Positions 16,374-24,061 of a stretch of 37,096 nucleotides of DNA are shown piece by piece; the first letter of the stretch is position 1; each line of letters opens with the position of its first letter. The position numbers were made by a program, and so were the translations under genes. The notes beneath the pieces were generated by a model. The model worked only from the letters and a program-made list of their open reading frames with translations. It had not been told where the DNA came from and ran no database searches. Source of the stretch: Micromonospora sp. KC723 (lineage in GTDB: Bacteria; Actinomycetota; Actinomycetes; Mycobacteriales; Micromonosporaceae); the NCBI RefSeq assembly GCF_004348595.1, contig NZ_SMKD01000051.1, forward strand, positions 1 to 37,096. The letters are read 5' to 3'.

Positions 16374-16676
16374 GGTGGGACTCCTCTCGTACCTCTCCCA
16401 GCGTGCAACGCCGCCGGTGCCCCGTTCCTTACCCGGTCCGCCGTCGATCACCCGGGCGTCCCCGGGTCCGCCATCCGGACACGGCCGCGCGTTCCGGGCT
16501 CTCGGGTCGCGCCGGACGGAAAACGCCCCGGACCACCCGGTCCTTCTCCGGGCGTGCGGGGCTCCGGTCCGTCCATTGCCCGGGTTCACCGCGGACGGTT
16601 AGCGTGCGGCTACCGGTTCATCTTGATCGATGTCCGACGCGCGTCGGGGTCGACTCCGGACCCGTCTGGGGGCTTC
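16374..16676. other. 303-nt divergent intergenic region, msrA/antiporter
   Basis: This region holds the 5' regions of msrA and the antiporter. It contains a 7-bp palindromic hairpin ACCCGGG-CGTC-CCCGGGT (16450-16467) and, on the minus strand, a two-part hairpin ending in TTTT (16554-16520). TTAGCGT at 16599 is a weak plus-strand -10 candidate for the antiporter. No ORF of convincing quality is seen. Confidence 0.5.
16520..16554 (-). terminator. hairpin followed by T-run between msrA and antiporter
   Basis: On the minus strand an outer CGCCC/GGGCG stem encloses GGACC-GGGT-GGTCC and is followed directly by TTTT. No gene on this strand ends nearby, so it may close a small RNA or stop antisense transcription from the HIT gene side. 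Confidence 0.4.
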
Positions 16677-17975
16677 GTGCAGTCACTCGCCAGTCCTGGG
16701 GAGCTCACGGTCGCCGTGGTCATGGCGGACGTCGCCATAGTCCTGGTCGTCGGACACGTCTTCGGCCGCTGGCTGCGTCGCCTGGGTCAACCGGTGGTCA
16801 TCGGCGAGATCGTCGCCGGCATCGCGCTCGGTCCGAGCCTGCTCGGGCTGCTACCCGGCAACCCCACCGCGGTGATCTTCCCGGCCGAGGCCCGGCCCTA
16901 CCTCGGCGCCATCGCACAGGTCGGGCTCCTGCTCTTCATGTTCCTGATCGGCTGGGAGTTCGACCGCCGGGTGGTGGCCCGCCGCAAGGCGTTGACCCTG
17001 TCGGTCTCGCTCTGCTCGATCGCGCTCTCCTTCACCCTGGGAGTCGGGCTCGCCGCCCTGCTCTACGCCGACCACGCCACGGTCGCCGGCCGGCGGGTGC
17101 CCTTCACGGTGTTCGCGTTGTTCCTCGGCGCCGCGATGTCGATCACGGCGTTCCCGGTGCTGGCCCGCATCCTCAAGGACCGCAAACTGCTGAACACCGA
17201 GGTCGGCGTGCTCGCGCTGGGCAGCGCGGCGATCGACGACATCCTCGCCTGGTGCATCCTGGCGCTGGTCGCCGCGATCGCCGCCGCCCGGGACGGCACC
17301 GACCTGGCCCAGATCGCCCTGCTGTCGGCCGCCTACCTCGCGGTCATGTCCGCCGTGGTACGCCCGCTACTGGCCGCCTTCGTCCGCCGGACGGTGGTGC
17401 TGAACCGGCCGGCGTACCTGGCGATCTTCGTCGCCGCCGGCGTGTTCCTGTCCTCCTACGCGACCACGTGGATCGGCATCCACGCGATCTTCGGCGCGTT
17501 CGCCTTCGGCTTCATCATGCCCCGCCAGCCCGACGCCGCGCTGCGCCGGCAGGTGCGCGAGCCGTTCGAGAACATCGGTCTGGTGCTCCTCCCGATCTTC
17601 TTCATCGTCACCGGGCTCGGCGTCGACATCGCCTCGCTGACCGCGACCAACTACCTGGAACTGGGGGCGATCATCCTGGTCGCCTGCGTCGGCAAGACGC
17701 TCGGCGCCGCCGCACCGGCACTGGCCCTCGGCCTGCCCGGCAGGGACGCCCGCGCCCTCGGCGTCCTGATGAACACCCGTGGTTTGACCGAACTGATCGT
17801 GTTGAACGTCGGCGTGAGCCTGCACGTGCTGGACAAGCAGATGTTCACCATGATGGTGATCATGGCGCTGGTCACCACGGCGATGGCCGGGCCGCTGCTG
17901 CCCAAGAGGCCGGGTGCGCCCGCCCCGGACATTACCCGGCGCGAGCCCGCCGACCGGGCCACGCCATCGCGCTGA
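16677..17975 (+). CDS. cation:proton antiporter (CPA2/Kef family)
   Basis: A 432-residue membrane protein with about 12 predicted helices. It shows the CPA2 exchanger pattern: HVFGRWLRRLGQPVVIGEIVAGIALGPSLLG at the start, then the paired GAAMSITAFPVLARIL and AAIDDILAWCILAL segments. These contain the ion-binding Asp-Asp of the crossing helices in this family. No C-terminal RCK or TrkA-N domain is present; the protein stops after a short polar tail. It should exchange Na+ or K+ for H+. I took GTG 16677, preceded by CTGGGGGCTTC, as the start; upstream in-frame starts lack similarity. It is convergent with the HIT gene (28-nt gap). Confidence 0.85.
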   Translation: MQSLASPGELTVAVVMADVAIVLVVGHVFGRWLRRLGQPVVIGEIVAGIALGPSLLGLLPGNPTAVIFPAEARPYLGAIAQVGLLLFMFLIGWEFDRRVVARRKALTLSVSLCSIALSFTLGVGLAALLYADHATVAGRRVPFTVFALFLGAAMSITAFPVLARILKDRKLLNTEVGVLALGSAAIDDILAWCILALVAAIAAARDGTDLAQIALLSAAYLAVMSAVVRPLLAAFVRRTVVLNRPAYLAIFVAAGVFLSSYATTWIGIHAIFGAFAFGFIMPRQPDAALRRQVREPFENIGLVLLPIFFIVTGLGVDIASLTATNYLELGAIILVACVGKTLGAAAPALALGLPGRDARALGVLMNTRGLTELIVLNVGVSLHVLDKQMFTMMVIMALVTTAMAGPLLPKRPGAPAPDITRREPADRATPSR

Positions 17976-18003
17976 CGGTGGCCAACGGCGGCACCGTGGT
18001 TCG

Positions 18004-18426
18004 CTACCCGGTGGCGGCCGACGCCCCGGCGATCCGGCCGGCGTACTCCCGCGCCTCGGCGTCGTCGACGTAGCGGGTACGCGGCCAGAAGAAGCCGCGC
18101 AGGCCGTCGCCCTTCGTCCTCGGCACCACGTGGGTGTGCAGGTGCGGCACCGACTGCGAGACCTTGTTGTTCATCGCCACGAACGTGCCGCCCGCGCCCA
18201 GGCCGGCCTCCACCGCCGCGGCGAGCCTGCGCACCAGGCCGAAGTAGCCGGGAATCGCGGCGGCGGGCAGTTCCGTCAGGGTGACCAGGTGGGTGCGCGG
18301 CACGATCAACACGTGGCCCTTGAACACCGGCCGGGTGTCCAGGAACGCCACCCCGTCCGGCTCGTCGGCGACGGTGAACGCGGGCACCTCGCCCGCCACG
18401 ATCCCGCAGAACACGCACCCGCTCAC
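18004..18426 (-). CDS. HIT family protein
   Basis: A 140-residue nucleotide hydrolase/transferase of the histidine triad superfamily. The triad is SQSVPHLHTHVVPR with His95, His97 and His99. The N-terminal CVFCGIVAGEVPA carries the zinc-type CxxC (Cys4, Cys7) found in many bacterial HIT proteins. The GTG start at 18426 has TAGCCT 7 nt upstream and no ribosome binding site, so the mRNA is likely leaderless. A longer reading frame exists upstream but is Arg/Pro-rich shadow. The substrate is probably a purine nucleotide conjugate, not further defined. Confidence 0.9.
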   Translation of the reverse strand: MSGCVFCGIVAGEVPAFTVADEPDGVAFLDTRPVFKGHVLIVPRTHLVTLTELPAAAIPGYFGLVRRLAAAVEAGLGAGGTFVAMNNKVSQSVPHLHTHVVPRTKGDGLRGFFWPRTRYVDDAEAREYAGRIAGASAATG

Positions 18427-18433
18427 CGAGCCC

Positions 18434-18439
18434 AGGCTA
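18434..18439 (-). promoter_or_regulatory. -10 box for leaderless HIT gene transcript
   Basis: On the minus strand TAGCCT is followed by 7 nt and the GTG start. Confidence 0.45.
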
Positions 18440-18604
18440 GTACGACGGCGGCCGCCCTGCCGGCGACGTCGTGGTTCGTCGAGACAACCTTGCCGCCCGT
18501 CGTCCGACGGGAGCCCGCGCGCCGAGGCGTGCGGTCCGGTCGGACCGGGTGGGGTGTCGGATGGACTACAGCACAACGACGAGCCTTACTGACGATTCTC
18601 CGGC

Positions 18605-18629
18605 GGATCCCTGGTCCTGCCAGGGATCC
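18605..18629. promoter_or_regulatory. perfect 10-bp inverted repeat upstream of PGA hydrolase
   Basis: GGATCCCTGG and CCAGGGATCC flank TCCTG. The position, about 130 nt before the hydrolase start, fits an operator or a transcript hairpin. Confidence 0.4.
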
Positions 18630-18758
18630 CTCTGTCCGGGGCGCCGCGGACGAGGAGCGGGTGGCGTCGGAATCTCGTCGCGGCCCGGATCGGAGCAGTG
18701 ACACGGTGTGTATGCCCGATCCGGGCGGCACCCCGATCCACACCGGAGGAGACACCTC

Positions 18759-19586
18759 ATGAGCACCAGCAGGCGAACGGTCCTCGGCATGATCGCCACC
18801 GCGGCCGTAGCCGGACCCCTCGTCGGACTGTCCCACCCGACGCCCGCGTTCGCGGCCGACCTGTACGACTCCAACACCGATCTCTACTCCGACCCGAACC
18901 TGGCCGAGGGCGTCGACTACGCCCGCCGCTACCGCCGGCATCCCCAGTTCGACAACTCCGACGCCGGGCCGAGCCCGTTCCCCCGTACGGCGATCATCGC
19001 CCCGCACGGCGGCGGGATCGAGGCCGGCACCTCGGAGCTGTGCCTGGCCATCGCGGGATACCACCCGGCGACGCTGGCCGCGACCCCGCCCGCCGGACCC
19101 ACCCACGACTACTGGATGTTCGAAGGGATCCGCTCCACGGGCAACGGTGACCTGCACGTCACCGCCACGCACTGCGACGACCTGCCCGCCATGTCGGTGG
19201 CGGCCGGGGCGCTGAACGTGGTCGCGCTGCACGGCTGTGCCCCCGGCACGGCGGGCCTGCCCGCGGACACCCAGGCGGTGGCGGTCGGCGGGCGCAACGT
19301 CGCGTTCCGGGCGCGGCTGGTCAACGCCTTCCAGGCGGCCGGGTTCACCGCCTTCGACGCAACCGGCATCCCGGCGCTGGCCGGTACCGCGACGGACAAC
19401 ATCGTCAACCGGACGCTGCTCGGCATGGGTGCCCAACTGGAGATCACCACCCCGCTCCGGTCGGCGATGTTCGGGACCAACACCCGATCGCAGCGCAAGA
19501 ACACCACCAACCAGGTGTTCTGGGACTTCGTGGCGGCCACGCGGCTGGCGATCGCGCAAACCGAGGCGACCCAGCCGATCCTCTGA
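18759..19586 (+). CDS. Tat-exported poly-gamma-glutamate hydrolase family protein
   Basis: A 275-residue secreted zinc peptidase-like protein of the poly-gamma-glutamate hydrolase (PghP, DUF867) family. The signal peptide has the twin-arginine motif SRRTVLG and a hydrophobic core ending PAFA before AD at residue 33. The zinc-site pattern is PHGGGIEAGTSE with His83 and Glu88, and VALHGCA with His158; spacing of the first two equals that in phage PghP as I remember it. Members cleave gamma-linked glutamate polymers. I chose the ATG at 18759 with the ACCGGAGGAGAC ribosome binding site, since it places the Tat motif at the N-terminus. A strong terminator follows. No pgs (PGA synthesis) genes are in the window, so the target polymer probably comes from other bacteria. 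Confidence 0.85.
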   Translation: MSTSRRTVLGMIATAAVAGPLVGLSHPTPAFAADLYDSNTDLYSDPNLAEGVDYARRYRRHPQFDNSDAGPSPFPRTAIIAPHGGGIEAGTSELCLAIAGYHPATLAATPPAGPTHDYWMFEGIRSTGNGDLHVTATHCDDLPAMSVAAGALNVVALHGCAPGTAGLPADTQAVAVGGRNVAFRARLVNAFQAAGFTAFDATGIPALAGTATDNIVNRTLLGMGAQLEITTPLRSAMFGTNTRSQRKNTTNQVFWDFVAATRLAIAQTEATQPIL

Positions 19587-19639
19587 CCCACGGCGCGGCG
19601 CCATCCGCCGCCCGGGACACCGGATGCGGACCCGGCACG

Positions 19640-19673
19640 GGGCGCAGCACGTTCGTCCGAACGTGCTGCGCCC
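19640..19673 (+). terminator. strong hairpin terminator after PGA hydrolase
   Basis: GGGCGCAGCACGTTCG and CGAACGTGCTGCGCCC are exact complements separated by 2 nt. The effective stem is 14-15 bp with a 4-6 nt loop. It begins 54 nt after the stop codon. Confidence 0.8.
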
Positions 19674-19688
19674 GTCGTCGCCCGGCGC

Positions 19689-19831
19689 AGCAGCAGGTCA
19701 GCGGAGGTCACCGGGTTGGCCGCAGCCCCTCAGCCTCCGGTGAAGCGTCACCGCTGGCGGGGGTCGGTGATTCGGGATGCGCTCGGCGACGCCGATCAGG
19801 CGGAGAGCAGCAGGTCGGTGGAGGTCACTGG
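19689..19831. repeat. pair of 26-bp imperfect direct repeats
   Basis: AGCAGCAGGTCAGCGGAGGT... at 19689-19714 recurs at 19806-19831 with 23 of 26 bases identical. On the minus strand each could encode VTSxDLLL, so they may be a remnant of a duplicated gene start or a duplicated regulatory site. Confidence 0.6.
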
Positions 19832-19912
19832 AGCCAGTATGGCCAAACCGTGCGACCCGGAGGCGGATGTGACCCGCGCCCGGGTTCCACCGACCGGGAC
19901 GCCGGGGAGGAC

Positions 19913-19918
19913 TAACGT
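19913..19918 (+). promoter_or_regulatory. -10 box for leaderless metB transcript
   Basis: TAACGT is followed by 7 nt and the ATG at 19926. A GGGGAGGA sequence lies upstream of the box, too far from the ATG to act as a ribosome binding site. Confidence 0.5.
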
Positions 19919-19925
19919 TCCCGTC

Positions 19926-21068
19926 ATGAGTCACGGCTTCGAGACGCTCGCCATCCACGCCGGCCAGGACCCGGAGGCCCGCACCGGCGCGGTGATCCCA
20001 CCGATCTACCAGACCAGCACCTACGCCCAGGACGCCGTCGGTGCGCCCCGGCAGGGCTACGAGTACAGCCGCTCCGGCAACCCCACCCGGGACGCCTTGC
20101 AGGAGTGCCTGGCCGCGCTGGAGGGTGGCCGGGTCGGGCTCGCCTTCGCCAGCGGCCTGGCGGCCGAGGACACCCTGCTGCGCGCGGTCTGCGCGCCCGG
20201 CGACCACGTGGTCATCCCGGACGACGCGTACGGCGGCACCTACCGGCTCTTCGCCCGCGTCGCCGAGCGGTGGGGGCTGGCGTACACCCCGGCCAAGGTC
20301 TCCGACCCGGACGCCGTGCGCGCCGCGATCCGGCCCGGCAGCACGAAGATCATCTGGGTGGAGACGCCGACCAACCCGCTGCTCGGCATCGCCGACATCG
20401 CCACCCTCGCCGCCGTGGCACACGACGCCGGGGCGCTGCTGGTGGTCGACAACACCTTCGCCTCGCCGTACCTGCAGCAGCCGATCGCGCACGGCGCGGA
20501 CGTGGTGGTCCACTCCACCACCAAGTACGTCGGCGGCCACTCGGACGTGGTCGGCGGCGCGCTGGTCGTCGCCGACGCCGGTCTCGGCGACGAGCTGCGC
20601 TACCACCAGAACGCGATGGGTGGGGTCAACGGCCCGTTCGACGCCTGGCTGACCCTGCGGGGCATCAAGACGCTCGGGGTACGCATGGACCGGCACTGCG
20701 ACAACGCCGAACGGATCGCCGCGTACCTGGACGGGCATCCCAAGGTCGCCCAGGTCAGCTACCCCGGCCTGCCCTCGCACCCCGGCCACGAGGTGGCCGC
20801 CAAGCAGATGCGCCGCTTCGGCGGCATGATCTCGTTCCGGGCCGCCGGGGGAGAGGAGCACGCGGTGGGCATCTGCAACCGGACCAAGCTGTTCGTGCTC
20901 GCCGAGTCGCTCGGCGGCGTGGAGTCCCTGATCGAGCACCCGGGTCGGATGACACACGCGAGTGCCGCCGGCTCGCCGCTTGAAGTTCCCGGCGATCTCG
21001 TGCGACTGTCTGTCGGCATCGAGACGGTCGACGACCTGCTCGCCGATCTGGAGCAGGCGCTGGGCTGA
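19926..21068 (+). CDS. metB: cystathionine gamma-synthase (or gamma-lyase)
   Basis: A 380-residue PLP enzyme of the Cys/Met metabolism family. The PLP lysine is Lys200 in HSTTKYVGGHSD. The YSRSGNPTRD phosphate-binding segment is at 47-56, and the SLGGVESLIEHPGRMTHAS segment is near the C-terminus. It would make cystathionine from an activated homoserine and cysteine, or cleave cystathionine; the two activities cannot be separated by eye. The position between cbs and greA matches M. tuberculosis metB (Rv1079). An amidase gene follows after 22 nt and is probably co-transcribed. Confidence 0.92.
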   Translation: MSHGFETLAIHAGQDPEARTGAVIPPIYQTSTYAQDAVGAPRQGYEYSRSGNPTRDALQECLAALEGGRVGLAFASGLAAEDTLLRAVCAPGDHVVIPDDAYGGTYRLFARVAERWGLAYTPAKVSDPDAVRAAIRPGSTKIIWVETPTNPLLGIADIATLAAVAHDAGALLVVDNTFASPYLQQPIAHGADVVVHSTTKYVGGHSDVVGGALVVADAGLGDELRYHQNAMGGVNGPFDAWLTLRGIKTLGVRMDRHCDNAERIAAYLDGHPKVAQVSYPGLPSHPGHEVAAKQMRRFGGMISFRAAGGEEHAVGICNRTKLFVLAESLGGVESLIEHPGRMTHASAAGSPLEVPGDLVRLSVGIETVDDLLADLEQALG

Positions 21069-21090
21069 CCGCGGGCTGGGGAGGGTGGCC

Positions 21091-22494
21091 GTGCAGGACA
21101 TCATGCCGACCTGGGTGGGGGCAACCGCCAAGCAGATCGCGCGGGGCGTACGGCGAGGTGACGTCTCCGCCACCCAGGTCGTCGCCGACCACCTGGACCA
21201 CGTCGACCGGGCCGACGCCGAGCTCGCCGCGTTCCGGGTGGTACGCGGCGGGGAGGCGGTCACCGAGGCGGAGAAGGTCGACGAGCAGGAGGATCTGGCC
21301 AACCTGCCGTTGGCCGGTGTCCCCGTCGCGGTCAAGGAGAACACCCCCGTCGCCGGCCTGCCGACCTGGAACGGGTCGGCGGCGGTGCGGACGGGCGTCG
21401 CCGAGGCCGACCACGAGGTGGTACGCCGGCTGCGCGGCGCGGGCGCGGTGATCCTCGGCGTGACCCGGATGCCGGAACTCGGCCTGTGGGGGATCACCGA
21501 CGACGAGTCGGCGATCACCCGCAACCCGTGGGATCTCCGGCGCACCCCGGGCGGCTCCTCCGGCGGGGCCGCCGCCGCGGTGGCCGCCGGGCTGGTGCCG
21601 ATCGCGCACGGCAACGACGGTCTCGGCTCGATCCGGATCCCGGCGGCCTGCTGTGGCCTGGTCGGCCTCAAGCCGGGCCGGGGTGTCGTGCCGTGCCAGC
21701 TCGGCGCGGAGGACTGGTTCGGCCTCACCGAGCACGGCATGCTCACCACCACCGTCGCCGACGCCGCCGTCGGGTTCCAGGTGCTCGCCGGCCGCCCCCA
21801 GGAGAAGCTGGTCCCGCCGCCGCGGCTGCGGGTGGGTGTGTCGCTGCGGTCTCCGGTGCGCGGCGTCGCTCCGGACGCGCCGAACCGGGACGCGGTCGCC
21901 GCCGCCGGCCGGCTGCTCGCCGCCGCCGGGCACGACACCGTCCCCGCCGACCCGGTCTACCCGACGGCGCTCGGCCTCCAGGGCATCGCCACCTGGCTCG
22001 CCGCGGCCGCCGCCGACGTGCGCGCCGCCGGCGTGGCGCCGCGTCTGCTCCAGCGCCGCAGCCGCCGGCACGTCGCGCTCGGGGAGTGGGCACAGCGCCG
22101 GGGGTACGTGCGGGAGGCCGAGCGGGCCGCCTGGCGGGAACGCTCCATCGGCTTCTTCGCCGACCACTCGGTGGACCTGCTGCTCACGCCGGCGTTGGCC
22201 GGGCCGCCGCCGGAGGCCACCTCCTGGTCGAGCCGGTCGTGGCTGGCGAACATGAGGGCGAACATCCGGTACGCCCCGTTCGCCGCCCCGTGGAACATCG
22301 CCGGTCTGCCGTCGATCGTGGTGCCGGTGGGCCGGCGTCCGGAAGGGCTGCCGGTCGCCGTCCAACTCGTCGGCCCGCCCGGCTCGGAGCTGCTGCTGCT
22401 CGGCGTGGCGGGGCAGTTCGAGATGCAGGCCCCCTGGTCCCGGCACGCTCCCGGCTACCCGCGCGTCGGCTCGGGTTCGCCGACCACCGCATGA
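21091..22494 (+). CDS. amidase signature family enzyme
   Basis: A 467-residue Ser-cisSer-Lys hydrolase. The catalytic lysine is in GVPVAVKEN. The serine-rich signature is TPGGSSGGAAAAVAAGLVPI followed by NDGLGSIRIPAACCGLVGLKP, where the second Gly of the usual DGGGS is Leu. That change is conservative and leaves the nucleophilic Ser in SIRIPA. It would hydrolyse an amide of unknown identity; length excludes the paired GatB partner needed for a GatA role, and no gatB or gatC adjoins it. I chose GTG 21091, because GGGGAGGG is correctly spaced, over GTG 21085 and ATG 21103. The -10 box of the next gene lies just after its stop. Confidence 0.87.
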   Translation: MQDIMPTWVGATAKQIARGVRRGDVSATQVVADHLDHVDRADAELAAFRVVRGGEAVTEAEKVDEQEDLANLPLAGVPVAVKENTPVAGLPTWNGSAAVRTGVAEADHEVVRRLRGAGAVILGVTRMPELGLWGITDDESAITRNPWDLRRTPGGSSGGAAAAVAAGLVPIAHGNDGLGSIRIPAACCGLVGLKPGRGVVPCQLGAEDWFGLTEHGMLTTTVADAAVGFQVLAGRPQEKLVPPPRLRVGVSLRSPVRGVAPDAPNRDAVAAAGRLLAAAGHDTVPADPVYPTALGLQGIATWLAAAAADVRAAGVAPRLLQRRSRRHVALGEWAQRRGYVREAERAAWRERSIGFFADHSVDLLLTPALAGPPPEATSWSSRSWLANMRANIRYAPFAAPWNIAGLPSIVVPVGRRPEGLPVAVQLVGPPGSELLLLGVAGQFEMQAPWSRHAPGYPRVGSGSPTTA

Positions 22495-22499
22495 TCGTC

Positions 22500-22505
22500 T
22501 AGCGT
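22500..22505 (+). promoter_or_regulatory. possible -10 box upstream of zinc-ribbon gene and ilvA
   Basis: TAGCGT lies 35 nt before the ATG at 22541, giving a short leader with a GGAAGG ribosome binding site. Confidence 0.35.
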
Positions 22506-22540
22506 GTGCGGGCCCCGCCCGCACCCCTGGAAGGTCACCG

Positions 22541-22808
22541 ATGCCGTGCCGCACCTGCGGAGACCCCACGTGTCCGAGCTGGAACGAGTGCCAGCGCTGC
22601 CACACCCCGCTCGGCAGTCCGGCCGTGACCCCGGGGCTGCCCACCTACCCGGTGCACAATATCGGTCTCCCGGGCCACCCCGGCCTGGGGCGTGCCGGGC
22701 ACGGCGGTGCCCGTGGGCGGCCCCACCCGGCCGCAGCCGGTGACCACGCCGACAGCGGCCGGTGCGGAGACGGCGTCGCCGCAGGCTGGTGGCACGATCG
22801 GGGCATGA
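22541..22808 (+). pseudogene. small zinc-ribbon protein gene with apparent +1 frameshift
   Basis: ATG 22541, with GGAAGG 6 nt upstream, starts a Cys-rich protein MPCRTCGDPTCPSWNECQRC that looks like a double CxxC zinc ribbon. After about 45 codons the coding bias moves to the +1 frame at a CCCC run (22678-22681). Removing one C joins the first part to HPAWGVPGTAVP and a Pro/Thr-rich tail that ends at TGA 22806-22808. That stop overlaps the ilvA ATG (ATGA), which is typical of a real upstream gene. As written, the first frame reads into ilvA with Arg/Gly/His low-complexity sequence. It is therefore a frameshifted gene, a sequencing error, or programmed frameshifting. The repaired product would be about 88 residues. 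Confidence 0.6.
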
Positions 22809-24025
22809 CGGAACTGGTCGGACTCGCCGACGTACGGGCCGCGCGGGAACTGCTCGCCGGTGTCACCCGGACCACCCCGCTGGAGCCGTCCCGGCCGTTG
22901 AGCGCCGCGCTGGGCGGTCCGGTCTGGCTCAAGTGCGAGAACGTGCAGCGCGCCGGCTCGTACAAGGTGCGGGGCGCGTACGTGCGGATCTCACGGCTGT
23001 CGGCCGACGAGCGGGCAAGTGGCGTGGTCGCCGCCAGCGCCGGCAACCACGCGCAGGGGGTGGCGCTCGCCGCCGGGCTGGTCGGCACCCACGCCACGGT
23101 CTTCATGCCGGTCAACGCGCCGCTGCCGAAGGTGGCCGCCACAAAGGGGTACGGCGCGCAGGTCGAGTTGGCCGGCAACACCGTCGATGAGTCGCTGGTG
23201 GCGGCACAGGCCTACGCCGAGCGGACCGGGGCGGTGCTGATCCACCCGTTCGACCACCGGGACGTGATCGCCGGCCAGGGCACGGTGGCGCTGGAGATCC
23301 TCGAACAGTGCCCGGAGGTGCGGACCATCGTGACCGGGGTCGGCGGCGGCGGTCTGATCTCGGGGATCGCGGTGGCGGCCAAGGCGCTGCGCCCCGACCT
23401 GCGGGTGGTCGGGGTCCAGGCGGCGAGCGCCGCCGCCTTCCCGCTCTCGTTGCGGGCCGGTGCGCCGGTGCGCCTGCCGGCGTTCTCCACCATCGCCGAC
23501 GGCATCGCCGTCGGCCGGCCCGGCGAGATCACCTTCGATCACGTCCGCGCGCTCGTCGACGAGATCGTCACGGTCTCCGAGGAGGACATCTCCCGGGCGC
23601 TGCTGATGCTGCTGGAGCGGGGCAAGCAGGTGGTGGAGCCGGCCGGCGCGGTCGGTGTGGCCGCCCTGCTGGCCGGGGTGGTCGAGGTGGCCACCCCGGT
23701 GGTCGCGGTGCTCTCCGGCGGCAACATCGACCCGCTGCTGATGATGCGGGTGATCGAACACGGCCTGGCCGCCGCCGGACGGTACCTCAGGGTGACCGTG
23801 CGCTGCCCGGACCGGCCCGGCCAACTCGCCGCGCTGCTCGCCGAGATCGCCGAGCACCGGGCGAACGTGGTGGACGTGGAGCACCAGCGGGCCAACCCGC
23901 ACCTGCGGTTGGGTGAGGTCGAGGTGGCGTTGTCGGTGGAGACCCGGGGCGTCGAGCACTCCGACACGCTGATCAGCGCGTTGCGGGCCAGCGGCTACCA
24001 GGTGGTCTTCGCGCCCGAGGCGTGA
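22805..24025 (+). CDS. ilvA: threonine ammonia-lyase with C-terminal ACT domain
   Basis: A 406-residue PLP enzyme that deaminates threonine (and serine) to 2-oxobutyrate. The PLP lysine is Lys54 in GSYKVRGAY. SAGNHAQG (78-85) and the glycine-rich GVGGGGLISG form the cofactor phosphate sites. The last 80 residues, starting YLRVTVRCPDRPGQLAALLAEI, are a single ACT domain for allosteric control. That matches the shorter threonine dehydratase type and not the long biosynthetic enzyme with two ACT-like repeats. The ATG at 22805 overlaps the TGA of the repaired zinc-ribbon gene. The stop codon lies inside the stem of a terminator. Confidence 0.92.
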   Translation: MTELVGLADVRAARELLAGVTRTTPLEPSRPLSAALGGPVWLKCENVQRAGSYKVRGAYVRISRLSADERASGVVAASAGNHAQGVALAAGLVGTHATVFMPVNAPLPKVAATKGYGAQVELAGNTVDESLVAAQAYAERTGAVLIHPFDHRDVIAGQGTVALEILEQCPEVRTIVTGVGGGGLISGIAVAAKALRPDLRVVGVQAASAAAFPLSLRAGAPVRLPAFSTIADGIAVGRPGEITFDHVRALVDEIVTVSEEDISRALLMLLERGKQVVEPAGAVGVAALLAGVVEVATPVVAVLSGGNIDPLLMMRVIEHGLAAAGRYLRVTVRCPDRPGQLAALLAEIAEHRANVVDVEHQRANPHLRLGEVEVALSVETRGVEHSDTLISALRASGYQVVFAPEA

Positions 24026-24047
24026 CACCCGACGGTGTCACGCCTCG
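24016..24047. terminator. 14-bp hairpin at the ilvA stop
   Basis: CGAGGCGTGACACC and GGTGTCACGCCTCG are exact complements around a CGAC loop, and the ilvA stop lies within the first arm. It can serve both ilvA and the convergent greA. Confidence 0.8.
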
Positions 24048-24061
24048 ACGTGCACGGTCTT

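Larger units (their letters stand above)
18427..18758. other. 332-nt divergent intergenic region, HIT/poly-gamma-glutamate hydrolase
   Basis: The region contains the HIT promoter and a small inverted repeat CCCGTCGTCCGACGGG. It also has a perfect 10-bp hairpin at 18605-18629 and the ribosome binding site of the hydrolase. A 46-codon frame from an ATG near 18561 is open but has no recognisable product and ordinary chance length, so I do not call it. Confidence 0.4.
19587..19925. other. 339-nt intergenic region before metB
   Basis: This holds a strong terminator (19640-19673), a 26-bp imperfect direct repeat (19689-19714 and 19806-19831) and the metB -10 box. No SAM riboswitch-like fold or convincing ORF is recognised. 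Confidence 0.5.

Noticed and set aside
18561..18701. 46-codon ORF in the HIT/PGA hydrolase gap
   Set aside because: It has a poor ribosome binding site, no recognisable product, and a frame containing the palindrome; its length is within chance at this GC content.
19587..19925. Possible SAM-type riboswitch before metB
   Set aside because: The region lacks the conserved SAM riboswitch cores I know. The TAACGT box 7 nt before the ATG predicts a leaderless mRNA with no room for a riboswitch.
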